The notes beneath the pieces were generated by a model. That model saw only the letters and a program-made list of their open reading frames with translations. It was not told the origin of the DNA and did no database searches. Positions 53,378 through 63,294 of a DNA stretch of 64,000 nucleotides are shown one piece after another; position 1 is the first letter of the stretch, and the number at the start of each line of letters is the position of its first letter. The stretch is from assembly GCF_963678635.1 (NCBI RefSeq), contig NC_087071.1, forward strand, positions 10,989,088 through 11,053,087, given 5' to 3'. The translations under genes were made by a program, and so were the position numbers. The DNA comes from Symsagittifera roscoffensis. Its lineage: Eukaryota; Xenacoelomorpha; Acoela; Convolutidae.

Positions 53378-56300
53378 ATGCAGCGCAGGGACTCGTTAGG
53401 ACCGACTACTAAAATTCCCAGGCTAAGCAAGGGAAGCACGAGGAAATTTAGGACTAGGCGTAGCCAAACCTCGTTTAGCAGCGCTTCCGACGCGTTTGCT
53501 GAAGACGAACCGACTAAAGGTCAATCTGATCTTTCAGTGATCGAAATGAAACTAAGGAACGAGAAGAACCTTGATGGGAACCAAGGCCGGAGCGCCGAGG
53601 CCGAGCCTGCCAGCGGAACGCTGGCGGATCCCTTTGACGAAGGGGAGCGAACGCTCATTCGACCCGACTTTGAGCCAGACGAGGTCCTCGAACGAGAGGG
53701 AGTCGAGAGGACAGAGGAGACCTCGGAGCGTTCCGAGGTCGAGCCGCGAGAAGAAGTCTTGTTCAAGGGAATGTCCAAATCGGAGACCAAGAGTCACAGG
53801 TGGAGGGGAGAATACTCACATTCGGCTAGTACCCACTCATCTCTGGCCAAGCAGAGCAACAACGCGATGATGTCGAGTATAAGCCCGAGTGAAGAACAAC
53901 CGGGTTCGAAAGCCAAGAAGAGTTGGAGGTCTCTGTACGACGAGCGCATGGCGTCACTACCAACTGTTGATTTGACTTCCAGTTATGACTACCCGGAGAC
54001 ATCCCATCCGGGTGTAGACTTCACACCGTGCCCAAGGAACAGGAAGAGCAGCAAGGCGTCATCAGTCTCGCCGAACAGGCCCATGTCAGATGGGATAACG
54101 ATGGGAGCGTCATCAACTTTTGACAGACTAATGACGTCAATGCACAAGCAAAAGGACGGGGCGTCATCGAGTACTAGGCTACCGCCGCAGCTAACCCCGT
54201 CACTGGGGGCAGCTGGTGACATAAGTGATATGTTCGCTGGTGTGATGAATGGCCTGGATGAATTGAGACGGGACATGACTAAGAAGATAGATCAAGTTGA
54301 CGAGAGAGCTCACCATGGCAGAGAGAGCTTGAAAGATGAGCTGACGCACGTGAAGTCGCAGGCGAGGTTTGATCAGGCTCAGTTGATTCGCAACACTGAT
54401 CAATGCCTAGCCGAGAGCCTGGCACAGGCAAAGAAAGAGTCAGAGGAAAGTGAGGCTAGGATGACAAGAGAGATCGAGCGATTATTGAATGATCATGATA
54501 GTACCTATGCCCAAACGATGACTGGCCTGGAAAAGAGGTTGGACGCCAAATCTGACTTGATGATGCGGAAGCTTGACGCGATCCTGAACGGAAGTAGTTG
54601 GCAGGAGCATTCCAACTCAAGGGAGCGCTCACGCCAGGCGAATGTTGCAGATGGTACGGGCAACAATGCCAGAGCCCAGCAAAGCTCGAGGACGAACTAC
54701 GAGCATAGAAACAGGGAGTGGCCAAGGGCAGCCCCGCAGAGGCCTGGCTGGACGAATCCAGTACCGCCGGAGGCAGAAGCTACACCGGAGACAAGATTGC
54801 CAACCGTGCCACAAGTCAGTTCAGTACCAGACCTGACCACAGTCTCACAAGACACAACGATGTATGCCTCGATGTTTGAGCCTCTGAACAGATCTCTTGA
54901 AACATTCATCACCAAGCTCTCGAAGTCAACCGAGAGAGGAGAGAGGTCAAGAAGAACACTGAAGAAGCCAAAGTCATATAAAGACGAGTCAGATGGCTGC
55001 ATTGATACTTGGATAGAGGTGATGAAGTTACACTTTGAGGAAGAGAATCTCTCCAAGAAACAAGAGTGCAGCGCGCTGACAAGCAACCTGGAGGGTACTG
55101 CATTAAATTGTGTGATGGCGAAAAGAGCCAATGAGAGAGACAGCGCTCGCAAGATATTTGACATCCTGCTGAATCGTTTCGGCTCGGGAGTACAAGGGCA
55201 CCAGGCCATGGTGAAGTTCGAGAAGAGACGTCAGAGAGATGAAGAATCAATAGATAAATTCTTGGATGACCTTGAACTGCTCAGGAGGAGAAGTAACCCG
55301 GATGAGAGAATATCCGAGCGAAACTTGGCGATCGCTTCGAAGTTCATGGATGGAGTAAGGAGTGAGGAGTTGAAGACGATGTTGGCCACTCACTTCACCC
55401 TGTCGCTAGATCAGGTACCCACGCCCGACGACTTGCGTATGAAGTCACGCGAGTATTTACTGATAAAACCGAGGGCGCAAAACCGTTACAGCAATTATGG
55501 CAACTATAGCGGGACAAACACTGGTGTGAATTCCAGTTGGTACAAACCTCGCGATGACATGGACAAGAGGAGGTCATGTGCGAATTGTGGTTCGGTCGAC
55601 CATCACGTTTCTGCGTGTTCTGCATACAAACAGAACATGAAGGCCATAGGCTACTTTCTCGAGGACGCTGACGCGACCGACGAGGATCATGAAGAGTATG
55701 TGAGAGGGCTCATCATGAAATATGGTCCGAGGTGTTTCTTCTGTAATTTGGAGGGACACTTCAAGTCGGATTGTACTCAATTTTGGGACGCAGTAGCGGA
55801 TGTGAAACATCCCCGCCATGAAGAGGCGCTTTCGGGTGTCAAGGCCAGTCGAGCACGTCTGATGAACGAGGCTGAATCTCGGAAAAAGGAGACGACACCG
55901 AACACCTTCACGACCAAAAAGGTTAAGACGTGGCCTGATGAGGTGGTAGCCTCGAACCTCGAAACAGAGTCGTCTAGCCCACTCAAGGTGGATTACGGCC
56001 TGGCGGCAAGAACAGCTCTGCAGAATGTCAAACAGGACCTAGCCACGAAAGAAGTAGAGCAATGGGTAAGGTCGGAGCTGGAGAGCACAGATCTTCGGGA
56101 AGGTCTTAATGTCCTCAGTAAAACGACAGGAGCAGAAGACGAAAGAGAGCCCAAGAAACAGGGACTAAAACTGAACGTTATATCTGGCAAGACTTTCGGC
56201 ATGACGAAGGCAGGGACCAAGATAATGTCTATCATCTCAGTCGCAGGGCACCAGGTGGTCAAGAACCTGAGCGAGCCATCCGAGATTACACTAGTCCACC

Positions 56301-59300
56301 TGGACATCTATGCAGACTATCTGAAACAGAAGGATCCCAAACTGGACTCCAGGGCAGTGCGAGCGCTGCTCACAACGGGAGGTCCGAGGCTGATGAAAGT
56401 GGACGGACATTATATCGATGTCCATGGCCCTTATCCGATTCTGATGAATGTGGATGGCATCAATATCTACACGAAAGCTCATATAACTGATGCGAACGAT
56501 CAGGTTGGCCGGATATACATTGGTCAAGAGGAGCTGAAGGTCAGACGAATCGGACACAACGCGATGCTCGAGCAAGATGCTGTGCATATTGGTTGCGAGG
56601 CAGATCTGGCCGCACACGTTCTGGACGTGCAAGGCAGACAACTTTCAGTAAAGGGACTGCTGGACACGGGAGCAGTAGTCAGTGTCATGCCAGTCAAAAC
56701 TTGGACCGACATGGGTTTTGAGAGGTCGGATCTCATACCGACAAACATCAGGTTGGCAGCTGCCAATCAGGGAGCGATCTATGTCACCGGGCGAACCCCG
56801 ATCATCTCACTGCAGCTCGGGGGGAGACATCTTTGGATGAGCTTCCTAGTAGTAGAGAATTTGGACGAATCCGACCAGTTCATCCTAGGAAGGGATTTCG
56901 TTCGCAACTTTGACGTCACGATAGATCTCAATGACGGATTGATTAGGATCAAGGATCCTGAAAGAAAGTATGAGAAAAGACCCCTTAATAAGATCTTAAT
57001 TAATCAGGCCAAGGTGCCGATTTTTCTGGATCGAAAAGTTAGATTAAAACCGAACCAAGCCGTAATAGCAACGTTTAGGATGAGGAACTTGAATGAACTC
57101 AGCAATGACAGACAGGTGTGTCTGGTACCAAATCCAAACAGTAAAAGCTCGGCTATTTTAGGAAGAAGCTTCTCGCTCACTCAGAGCGGACTGTGTGTGA
57201 GTGTGTTATTGAACACAGAGGCAACAACAGTGACAATACAGAGGGGAAAGAAACTTGGCTACGCTTTGCCTCTGAACACAGACTTTCTGAGTGTGGAGAA
57301 CTTGAAGAAGTTTGATGTAACTAAGTGTCCATTACATGCGAACCAAGAATGTATAATGAAAAGAGTAATTGAATTGAAATCTTCTAGGAAATTGTTTTCA
57401 ATGAAGTCGGAAACAGATGATGGGCTGTCTAGTTGTTCCAACTTTCCTGAGAGACCGACGGAAGCAGAGTTAGCAGCGAATAGGCCTGTCCTACCTGAGA
57501 TAGAGCATCTGAAGGGTAAAATATCCGACAAGGAACTAGATTCGCTCAGGGCGGTGCTAAATCGGAACGCAGACGTTTTTTCGAAACATAAGGCCGACAT
57601 AGGTTGTTGCAATTTTGTAGAGCACGAGATTGAGATAGAAGAGGGCTCGGTACCTCATAGGGAAGGGGCGAGAAGAATGACCCCAAACAAGTCAGAAGCG
57701 TGTAGGAAGGAAATCGAGATGTTAATGGAGTACGACATGATCGAGCCGTCGAAGTCCCCATGGGCTTGTGGCGTGGTCATGGCAAAAAAGAAAGGGGGAC
57801 AACTCAGATTTTGTTGCGATTTCCGTTATCTGAACGCAGTGACTATAAAGGACGCATACCCGATTCCCCGCATCGATGAGAGCCTATCCAAGCTGGGAGA
57901 CGCCAAGTTCTTCACGACGTTGGATTTGGGCTCAGCATTCTGGCAAGTGCCGCTCAGAAAGCAAGATCGAGAGAAAACAGGTTTCGCTTGTGAGCTGGGA
58001 CTATTCCAGTGGAAGAGGATGCCATTCGGATTGTGCAACGCGACAGCCACATTCCAGCGACTGATGGCTCAGGCACTCACGAGCGTTACTAAGAAGTATG
58101 GGAATCTCATCATGTGTTATGTCGATGATGTAGTGATCGCGACACCAACCTTGGAAGACCACATCGAGAGGTTGGAAGAGGTGTTTTCTTGCATGAAGCA
58201 GGCGGGTCTGAAATGCAAACCCTCTAAGTGCGAAATCCTCAAGGATTCCATAAAGTATCTGGGCCGCCTGGTTGACAAACATGGAGTGAGACCAGATCCC
58301 GAAGCGGTTGAAGCGGTGCTGACCTGGAAGGCACCTAAAACAGATACACAGTTGATGAGTTTTCTGGGATTCGCCAATTATTATCGCGAGTTCATCAAGG
58401 GGTATGCTGACAAAATATACCCCATGCAGAAGTTGATGAGAAACAAGGGCAAAAAGTTCACGTGGACTGATGAGGCACAAGTCTCATTTGAAAACATCAA
58501 ACGCGAACTTTGCGAGGCACCGGTCCTCGGCATGCCAACGGAGAAGGGGATGTTCGTGCTGGACACGGATGCATCAGTGGTTGCGATATCAGGCATACTT
58601 CACCAAGAGCAGGAGTGGAACGGGAGAACGGTTCTTCGTCCGATAGCTTATGGAAGTAAAGTCCTGAGTGACACTGAGATGAAGTACGGCGCGCCAAAAG
58701 CGGAGATGTTTGCTGTGATCACGTTCGTGGAAAAGTACAGGGCCTACTTGGGGAGTGCTCCCTTCAAGTTGCGTGTGGACAATCGTGCCCTTGCCTGGCT
58801 GAAAACCTATTCGATGGACCAGAGCTACATTGGTCGTTGGATCGTGCGCTTGGATGGATACCACATGATCATAGAGCACCGTACCCGTGACAAGCACCAG
58901 AACGCAGATAGCCTCAGCAAAAAGACAGAATTTTATGAGCGCCTCGAAGAGAAGCAAGCTAACCAATCAGAGATCAAAGACGGGTTTTCCTTTCTGGACA
59001 AAGAAACCTATGATGAGCTGCCACTTACTAGGTGGTTAGACAAATCAGGACATCCTATACCTGGACACCCTGACCTTCCAGTGGAGACGGCTGCGGAGAT
59101 AAAGCTTTTAGCCAGAGGCGAACCCGTTCCGTTGGATCTGCTAGTCCGATCCAACTTGGTACAGCAAGAACTGACCAGGCTGGGTATAAACAGCATCGCT
59201 TTATTGAATAAGACGGTGAACGTGGCGCCGGACGTCATGGGAAAACTCCGTGACTTGTTGGATAGGGAAGTGGATAGGCATGATCGTGAATGGATGGAGA

Positions 59301-60919
59301 CCATGCAGAGGTTGACTGTCACCGAGAGAACAGAGAAGAGGCCAGTGTCCATTCGCAGCCGAGGCGTTGAACGGGATTGCAGGTCGATCGTCAACCAGCT
59401 GGTGACCGCGATGCCGAAAGAGGTCTTGTTGAGAACCTCGTTCACTGAATATAGAACATTGAGTCAGAACCAAGCTACTGAGGAAGTCAGGATCAGGTCG
59501 AAATCTAGCTTCACGAGGAGAGTGCACTTCACGGATGCAAAAGAGGAATACGAGCCAAGCCCAGATTGTTCGTCTCTGGACGAGACAATGTCCGGGGAGT
59601 CTGACACCTTCGAGCCAGTCAAGGACGACTTGTCTGAGGAGTCAAACGCCTTTGAGCCCGTGCAGGACAACTTGTCCGGGGAGAGGTTGACTAGACTACC
59701 TAGGGGCAGAATTTTGTCCGGGGAGTCGGGTTCAAGGCGACCGATGGACAGAGTTTTGTCCGGGGAGTCGAGGAACATCTCAAACAACTTGGAATATGAT
59801 GTTGGAGAATCGGTCGACTCAAGTGTTGATTCGGGACCTCAGTCCGGGGACAACACGTCTGAAACAACTTCCAATTCCGACATGTCAGAGATTGCGATCC
59901 ACTCCTTATTGGTAGACTGGAAGCAGCGTGGGCTGGACCGAGAAATACATCAGGATCCAGACAGGGACAGATACACCTCAGATGAAGAGGGCACTGTGGT
60001 AGACAATGCCGCAGACGAGCTCGAACTGATAGCAGTTTCAAAACGCCCAACCAGATTGCTGCCACATGGTACGGTCGTCCGTACCAATCTGGAACCATCT
60101 GTGCAAGAAGCGACGCCTTTGAAAAAGATATGGTGTGTCAAGTTGATGGACGATGCTCATGCTCCGGAGATAATGAGTGGGCAAATGAACGTGGTGAAGA
60201 CGTATTTGAAAGCCAGGTACAGGCTGTCAGATCTCCTGAGGGCTCAACGAAATGATAGAATGACGAGCAGTCTGAAAAGATGGATCGAGAATGGAGCACC
60301 TGACAAGGGAGACTTGGAAGAAGACAGCTACAAAATCCTGAAGCAGTTTTACCTGAAGAGGGAAGACTTGTTGTACCTGAATAAGGACGGAATCGTGGCC
60401 TGTAAGCGCAAGGAAGAGGACAAGCTCCTTTATAAATACAATTCAATCGTGTTACCTCAGTTGTACCAGACCGAATTACTCTTTCGCTCACATGATCAGA
60501 TGGGACATCAAGGTGTGGACAAAGTGTATAACAGGATACAAAAACGATTCGAATGGCCGGGATTAAAGAAGGCTTGTGAGAAATGGATAGCCGCATGCCT
60601 GTCTTGTCAACAGGCAAAGGATCCCAGAAAACTGAGGTTCCCCCTACAGTCAATAGAATCGTCAGGTTTCAACGAAGTGGTGCAAATTGATCATCAGAAA
60701 ATCTGCATGACAGCAACGGGCTACAATCAGGTGCTGGTAATGATCGACCATTTTACGAAGTATGCGGAGGCGGCACCCTGCATGACAGCATCGGCAGAAG
60801 AAACGTGCGATCATTTGATAAACGTGTGGATAGCGAGGCACGGCTGCCCCATCACATTCCAACCGGACAATGGCAAAGCTTTCGTGGGTGATCTCACGGA
60901 GGAGTTAATGAACAGGTAG
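53378..60919 (+). CDS. Gag-Pol polyprotein (gag, protease, RT, RNase H, N-terminal integrase)
   Basis: ATG at 53378; 2513 codons, one frame for Gag and Pol. The N terminus is acidic and disordered. Coiled coil about 290-370; capsid-type gag about 540-680 (CIDTWIEVMKLHFEEENLSK, FEKRRQRDEESIDKFLDDLE). Two zinc knuckles: CANCGSVDHHVSAC (about 733) and CFFCNLEGHFKSDC (about 787). Protease DTG at 1096-1098. RT about 1410-1650, with TTLDLGSAFWQV (motif A), MPFGLCNATATFQ (motif B) and YVDD at 1581. RNase H about 1720-1850 (FVLDTDASVVAISGIL, YRAYLGSAPFKLRVDNRALA). Then a long linker to about 2365, containing a Ser/Glu/Gly repeat. Integrase zinc domain HDQMGHQG...CLSCQQAK (about 2371-2413) and core with Asp near 2437 and FQPDNGKAF near 2493-2501. 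A stop at 60917 interrupts the core; the next frame carries on. Confidence 0.92.
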   Translation: MQRRDSLGPTTKIPRLSKGSTRKFRTRRSQTSFSSASDAFAEDEPTKGQSDLSVIEMKLRNEKNLDGNQGRSAEAEPASGTLADPFDEGERTLIRPDFEPDEVLEREGVERTEETSERSEVEPREEVLFKGMSKSETKSHRWRGEYSHSASTHSSLAKQSNNAMMSSISPSEEQPGSKAKKSWRSLYDERMASLPTVDLTSSYDYPETSHPGVDFTPCPRNRKSSKASSVSPNRPMSDGITMGASSTFDRLMTSMHKQKDGASSSTRLPPQLTPSLGAAGDISDMFAGVMNGLDELRRDMTKKIDQVDERAHHGRESLKDELTHVKSQARFDQAQLIRNTDQCLAESLAQAKKESEESEARMTREIERLLNDHDSTYAQTMTGLEKRLDAKSDLMMRKLDAILNGSSWQEHSNSRERSRQANVADGTGNNARAQQSSRTNYEHRNREWPRAAPQRPGWTNPVPPEAEATPETRLPTVPQVSSVPDLTTVSQDTTMYASMFEPLNRSLETFITKLSKSTERGERSRRTLKKPKSYKDESDGCIDTWIEVMKLHFEEENLSKKQECSALTSNLEGTALNCVMAKRANERDSARKIFDILLNRFGSGVQGHQAMVKFEKRRQRDEESIDKFLDDLELLRRRSNPDERISERNLAIASKFMDGVRSEELKTMLATHFTLSLDQVPTPDDLRMKSREYLLIKPRAQNRYSNYGNYSGTNTGVNSSWYKPRDDMDKRRSCANCGSVDHHVSACSAYKQNMKAIGYFLEDADATDEDHEEYVRGLIMKYGPRCFFCNLEGHFKSDCTQFWDAVADVKHPRHEEALSGVKASRARLMNEAESRKKETTPNTFTTKKVKTWPDEVVASNLETESSSPLKVDYGLAARTALQNVKQDLATKEVEQWVRSELESTDLREGLNVLSKTTGAEDEREPKKQGLKLNVISGKTFGMTKAGTKIMSIISVAGHQVVKNLSEPSEITLVHLDIYADYLKQKDPKLDSRAVRALLTTGGPRLMKVDGHYIDVHGPYPILMNVDGINIYTKAHITDANDQVGRIYIGQEELKVRRIGHNAMLEQDAVHIGCEADLAAHVLDVQGRQLSVKGLLDTGAVVSVMPVKTWTDMGFERSDLIPTNIRLAAANQGAIYVTGRTPIISLQLGGRHLWMSFLVVENLDESDQFILGRDFVRNFDVTIDLNDGLIRIKDPERKYEKRPLNKILINQAKVPIFLDRKVRLKPNQAVIATFRMRNLNELSNDRQVCLVPNPNSKSSAILGRSFSLTQSGLCVSVLLNTEATTVTIQRGKKLGYALPLNTDFLSVENLKKFDVTKCPLHANQECIMKRVIELKSSRKLFSMKSETDDGLSSCSNFPERPTEAELAANRPVLPEIEHLKGKISDKELDSLRAVLNRNADVFSKHKADIGCCNFVEHEIEIEEGSVPHREGARRMTPNKSEACRKEIEMLMEYDMIEPSKSPWACGVVMAKKKGGQLRFCCDFRYLNAVTIKDAYPIPRIDESLSKLGDAKFFTTLDLGSAFWQVPLRKQDREKTGFACELGLFQWKRMPFGLCNATATFQRLMAQALTSVTKKYGNLIMCYVDDVVIATPTLEDHIERLEEVFSCMKQAGLKCKPSKCEILKDSIKYLGRLVDKHGVRPDPEAVEAVLTWKAPKTDTQLMSFLGFANYYREFIKGYADKIYPMQKLMRNKGKKFTWTDEAQVSFENIKRELCEAPVLGMPTEKGMFVLDTDASVVAISGILHQEQEWNGRTVLRPIAYGSKVLSDTEMKYGAPKAEMFAVITFVEKYRAYLGSAPFKLRVDNRALAWLKTYSMDQSYIGRWIVRLDGYHMIIEHRTRDKHQNADSLSKKTEFYERLEEKQANQSEIKDGFSFLDKETYDELPLTRWLDKSGHPIPGHPDLPVETAAEIKLLARGEPVPLDLLVRSNLVQQELTRLGINSIALLNKTVNVAPDVMGKLRDLLDREVDRHDREWMETMQRLTVTERTEKRPVSIRSRGVERDCRSIVNQLVTAMPKEVLLRTSFTEYRTLSQNQATEEVRIRSKSSFTRRVHFTDAKEEYEPSPDCSSLDETMSGESDTFEPVKDDLSEESNAFEPVQDNLSGERLTRLPRGRILSGESGSRRPMDRVLSGESRNISNNLEYDVGESVDSSVDSGPQSGDNTSETTSNSDMSEIAIHSLLVDWKQRGLDREIHQDPDRDRYTSDEEGTVVDNAADELELIAVSKRPTRLLPHGTVVRTNLEPSVQEATPLKKIWCVKLMDDAHAPEIMSGQMNVVKTYLKARYRLSDLLRAQRNDRMTSSLKRWIENGAPDKGDLEEDSYKILKQFYLKREDLLYLNKDGIVACKRKEEDKLLYKYNSIVLPQLYQTELLFRSHDQMGHQGVDKVYNRIQKRFEWPGLKKACEKWIAACLSCQQAKDPRKLRFPLQSIESSGFNEVVQIDHQKICMTATGYNQVLVMIDHFTKYAEAAPCMTASAEETCDHLINVWIARHGCPITFQPDNGKAFVGDLTEELMNR
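59575..59775 (+). repeat. In-frame minisatellite in the RNase H-integrase linker
   Basis: TTGTCCGGGGAGTC with variable spacers recurs about five times at roughly 50-60 bp, encoding peptides like LSGES and FEPVxDxLSxES. A single TTTTGTCCGGGGAGTGGGGG also occurs at 62212, in another reading frame, within the second coding frame. Confidence 0.75.
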
Positions 60920-62832
60920 CACAGGCCCACTCGACCACTTATCAACCACAAACGAATGGCCTAGTCGAGAGGCAAAATCGCACGCTGGTATCCATGTTGA
61001 GAGTCTATTGCTCTTGCTACATGGATGACTGGGACAAGCACTTGCCGCAAGTGATGGGTGCTTACAACAGCACGGAGCATTCCACCACGGGAATAAGTCC
61101 ACATATGATGCTGACGGGTCATGAAAAAGCACTCCCGTTGACGTTCTTCTACCCTGAATATGAAGGGAAGAGGACAGCACCGCAAACGTACGTGCGGGAC
61201 GTTATCAGAAGACAACAGGACCTCAATGACTTATGCAGGAGGAATACGCAACAGGCGCAGATTAGACAAAAAAGGAGGTTTGATACGAGGACAGCCGATG
61301 CAAAAGCCTATTCAGTTGGCGATTACGTCTGGGTGTTCCAGGAAGTGGTTCCACCAAAAGGAACCAAGAAACTATTAAAGAAATGGCGTGGTCCATTTCA
61401 GATAACAGAGGTGCATCAAGGAGGTCGTTTTTATCGGCTGAGCACAGGAAGAGCGGCTCATTACGAGAACATCAAACCACACAACGCCTCGTCCGAGGAT
61501 TGGTGCATCCCAGCGGACATGCAAGAGGGAGACTATTTAATAGTGGATCCTGCTTGTGAAGTGAATGAAAAGGGTACCCGCGACAAGAACGACGGGAATG
61601 AGGTGGTGGACGATTGCGATCTACCACTGGATCTCGAGTTGACTGAGCGAGTAGAGGTGGACGATGAAACTCTACCCTATGCCGAAGAAGACTGGGATTG
61701 CCCAGAACAAACCGAAATTGACAAAGGAATACAGCCTGACTTTCCGCTCACTATGGAGACACGCCAAAGTAAGAGAGGAAGAAACCAGAAGAAATACAAT
61801 CCGTATGGCGAGGACTTCGTTGTAGACCGGATAGTAGTGAGTGATGTCATAGACTCGCTGGTGGGGCTGGACGAAGTAGCGATGCTAGAAGAAATCGACC
61901 TTGTGAACGATATGAATCAAGATTGGATCGACGATCGATCAGAACCGGAAGTGGAGTTCGAACCAGAGGCGGAACAGACTCATGAGCAAGAACTAACAAA
62001 CTTGCGTGTGCTCGAATGGCTCCATGATCTGCCGACAGATCCAAAAGAGACGATCCTGACGATTCAGGACGTCGATAGGGACGGCGTCAAATACATCAGT
62101 CATGATAATACCGAGTCCAACTGGGTCGCCCCAGATGGTCCTCTACGTGTTCCACAATCCAACCTCGGTCTCCTAGACTTTGGGCGATCGACGGGGACGT
62201 CGATGGATATTTTTGTCCGGGGAGTGGGGGTAGGACTCACCCACACCGAAAATCTCATGATAAAAAAATTAAAATCGGCAAGGGAAACCGGAGAACTAGA
62301 GACAGAGGGCGAGAATGCTAAGAAACCACCTTTTGGACGAATCTTTGAATCGTATTTTGATCTCCCGAACCACTATTCGAACAATATCGTTATAACGGAC
62401 AGCGATTTCATACTCACGGAACGCACGTGCGCCATAGCGATAACTGCGGACGTAAGCTTTAAAACAGCACTAGCGGCCGACTTTAAAAGAGAGTACAAGA
62501 ATATCGAGTTTTTATGGAAACAGAGGCCGGGTGTAGGAGGAATGATAGCGTTACCCCCTGTTGCATCACAGATACCAGGGAAATATTTGTGTTTTTTGGT
62601 TACGAAAGCTACTGATAGGCAACACGTGAATCCGGAGAGCTTGGTGTTGGCCTTGACTCGACTTAGGGATTTCCTGGTTGAGAGAGGTGTGACCTCTCTC
62701 TCGTTGCCAGTATACGATCCTAATAGGGGAAAGCTACATCCGAGAGAGTTGTACGCTCTTGTGCATGTGATATTTTCAGAGACTGACATAGAGGTTTACT
62801 TACATAAAAAATACTATCTGAGCATATGCTAA
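60919..62832 (+). CDS. Integrase C-terminal part plus acidic linker and macrodomain-like tail
   Basis: The frame is open from upstream of 60919 and shifted relative to Gag-Pol; the first internal ATG is 60994. It begins with the rest of the integrase core, AHSTTYQPQTNGLVERQNRT, holding the catalytic Glu. Then a helical part (YMDDWDKHLPQVMGAYNSTE), an SH3-like GPF region (KKWRGPFQITEVHQGGRFYR, 61360-61490), an acidic linker (61550-62330) and a C-terminal domain at 62340-62830. That tail reads NIVITDSDFILTERTCAIAI, TADVSFKTALAADFKREYKN, GKYLCFLVTKATDRQHVNPE, VTSLSLPVYDPNRGKLHPRE, VIFSETDIEVYL. Order and hydrophobic pattern match TARG1 (OARD1)-type macrodomains. The glycine-rich ADP-ribose loops are replaced. 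Confidence 0.85.
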   Translation, partial: AQAHSTTYQPQTNGLVERQNRTLVSMLRVYCSCYMDDWDKHLPQVMGAYNSTEHSTTGISPHMMLTGHEKALPLTFFYPEYEGKRTAPQTYVRDVIRRQQDLNDLCRRNTQQAQIRQKRRFDTRTADAKAYSVGDYVWVFQEVVPPKGTKKLLKKWRGPFQITEVHQGGRFYRLSTGRAAHYENIKPHNASSEDWCIPADMQEGDYLIVDPACEVNEKGTRDKNDGNEVVDDCDLPLDLELTERVEVDDETLPYAEEDWDCPEQTEIDKGIQPDFPLTMETRQSKRGRNQKKYNPYGEDFVVDRIVVSDVIDSLVGLDEVAMLEEIDLVNDMNQDWIDDRSEPEVEFEPEAEQTHEQELTNLRVLEWLHDLPTDPKETILTIQDVDRDGVKYISHDNTESNWVAPDGPLRVPQSNLGLLDFGRSTGTSMDIFVRGVGVGLTHTENLMIKKLKSARETGELETEGENAKKPPFGRIFESYFDLPNHYSNNIVITDSDFILTERTCAIAITADVSFKTALAADFKREYKNIEFLWKQRPGVGGMIALPPVASQIPGKYLCFLVTKATDRQHVNPESLVLALTRLRDFLVERGVTSLSLPVYDPNRGKLHPRELYALVHVIFSETDIEVYLHKKYYLSIC

Positions 62833-63014
62833 GAATTGCGCTCGGCGATAAGTGGTTTTTATTAAGTTGCTCGATAAGAATTAGAGTCAAGCTTTAGGTT
62901 AGGCTTTAGGTACAGTATTAGGAATTAGGTTTTTATATGATAGTATAGGTGTGTGATGTTTATGTGTTTATGTTATGTTATTGTTATGTTATGTTTTATG
63001 TTAGTGTCATAAAA

Positions 63015-63034
63015 GACCTGGGGCACCCCAGGTC
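63015..63034. promoter_or_regulatory. Perfect hairpin, 9-bp stem, 2-nt loop
   Basis: GACCTGGGG-CA-CCCCAGGTC. Such a G+C-rich stem could mark a transcript 3' end or a structured RNA element; its role is unknown. Confidence 0.6.
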
Positions 63035-63076
63035 ATCAAGGTGACAGCGTACATTCATGCTACTCTGACAAAAGTA

Positions 63077-63095
63077 AAGGTGGACGATCCACCTT
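63077..63095. promoter_or_regulatory. Second perfect hairpin, 8-bp stem, 3-nt loop
   Basis: AAGGTGGA-CGA-TCCACCTT, 42 bp after the first hairpin and 200 bp before the next open frame. Confidence 0.55.
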
Positions 63096-63294
63096 GGTGC
63101 TAAAATTTTAAATCAGAATTGAAAAAGAGAATTTCAATGGAGAGTTTTAGAGAATTGATTGATGTTGCATCTTAAAATGATGATTCTAAGTCGCGACCTG
63201 TCTTTTAGATCTTGATTGATCGAAAATTGTTTACTGACACTGAATCAGAAGAGATTACACGAAGAGATTACACGAAGAATCAACACGAAAAGAA

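Larger units (their letters stand above)
53378..62832 (+). mobile_element. Large Ty3/Gypsy retrotransposon coding block with a macrodomain-like C terminus
   Basis: Gag, protease, RT, RNase H, linker, integrase and an extra C-terminal region are encoded over 9.4 kb with a single frame break (at 60917). Domain order is that of Ty3/Gypsy. Base composition is richer in G+C than the host DNA at 3-37 kb, and there is almost no decay, so insertion is recent. No LTR pair lies in the window; the right LTR may be beyond 64,000. Confidence 0.9.
62833..63294 (+). other. Spacer after pol with low-complexity T/G stretch and hairpins
   Basis: TTAGGTTAGG/TATGTTATGTT-type low-complexity sequence at 62890-63005, then two hairpins (annotated), then a short direct repeat GAGATTACACGAA (twice plus a variant, 63253-63290) just before the next ATG. 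No reading frame. Confidence 0.5.
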
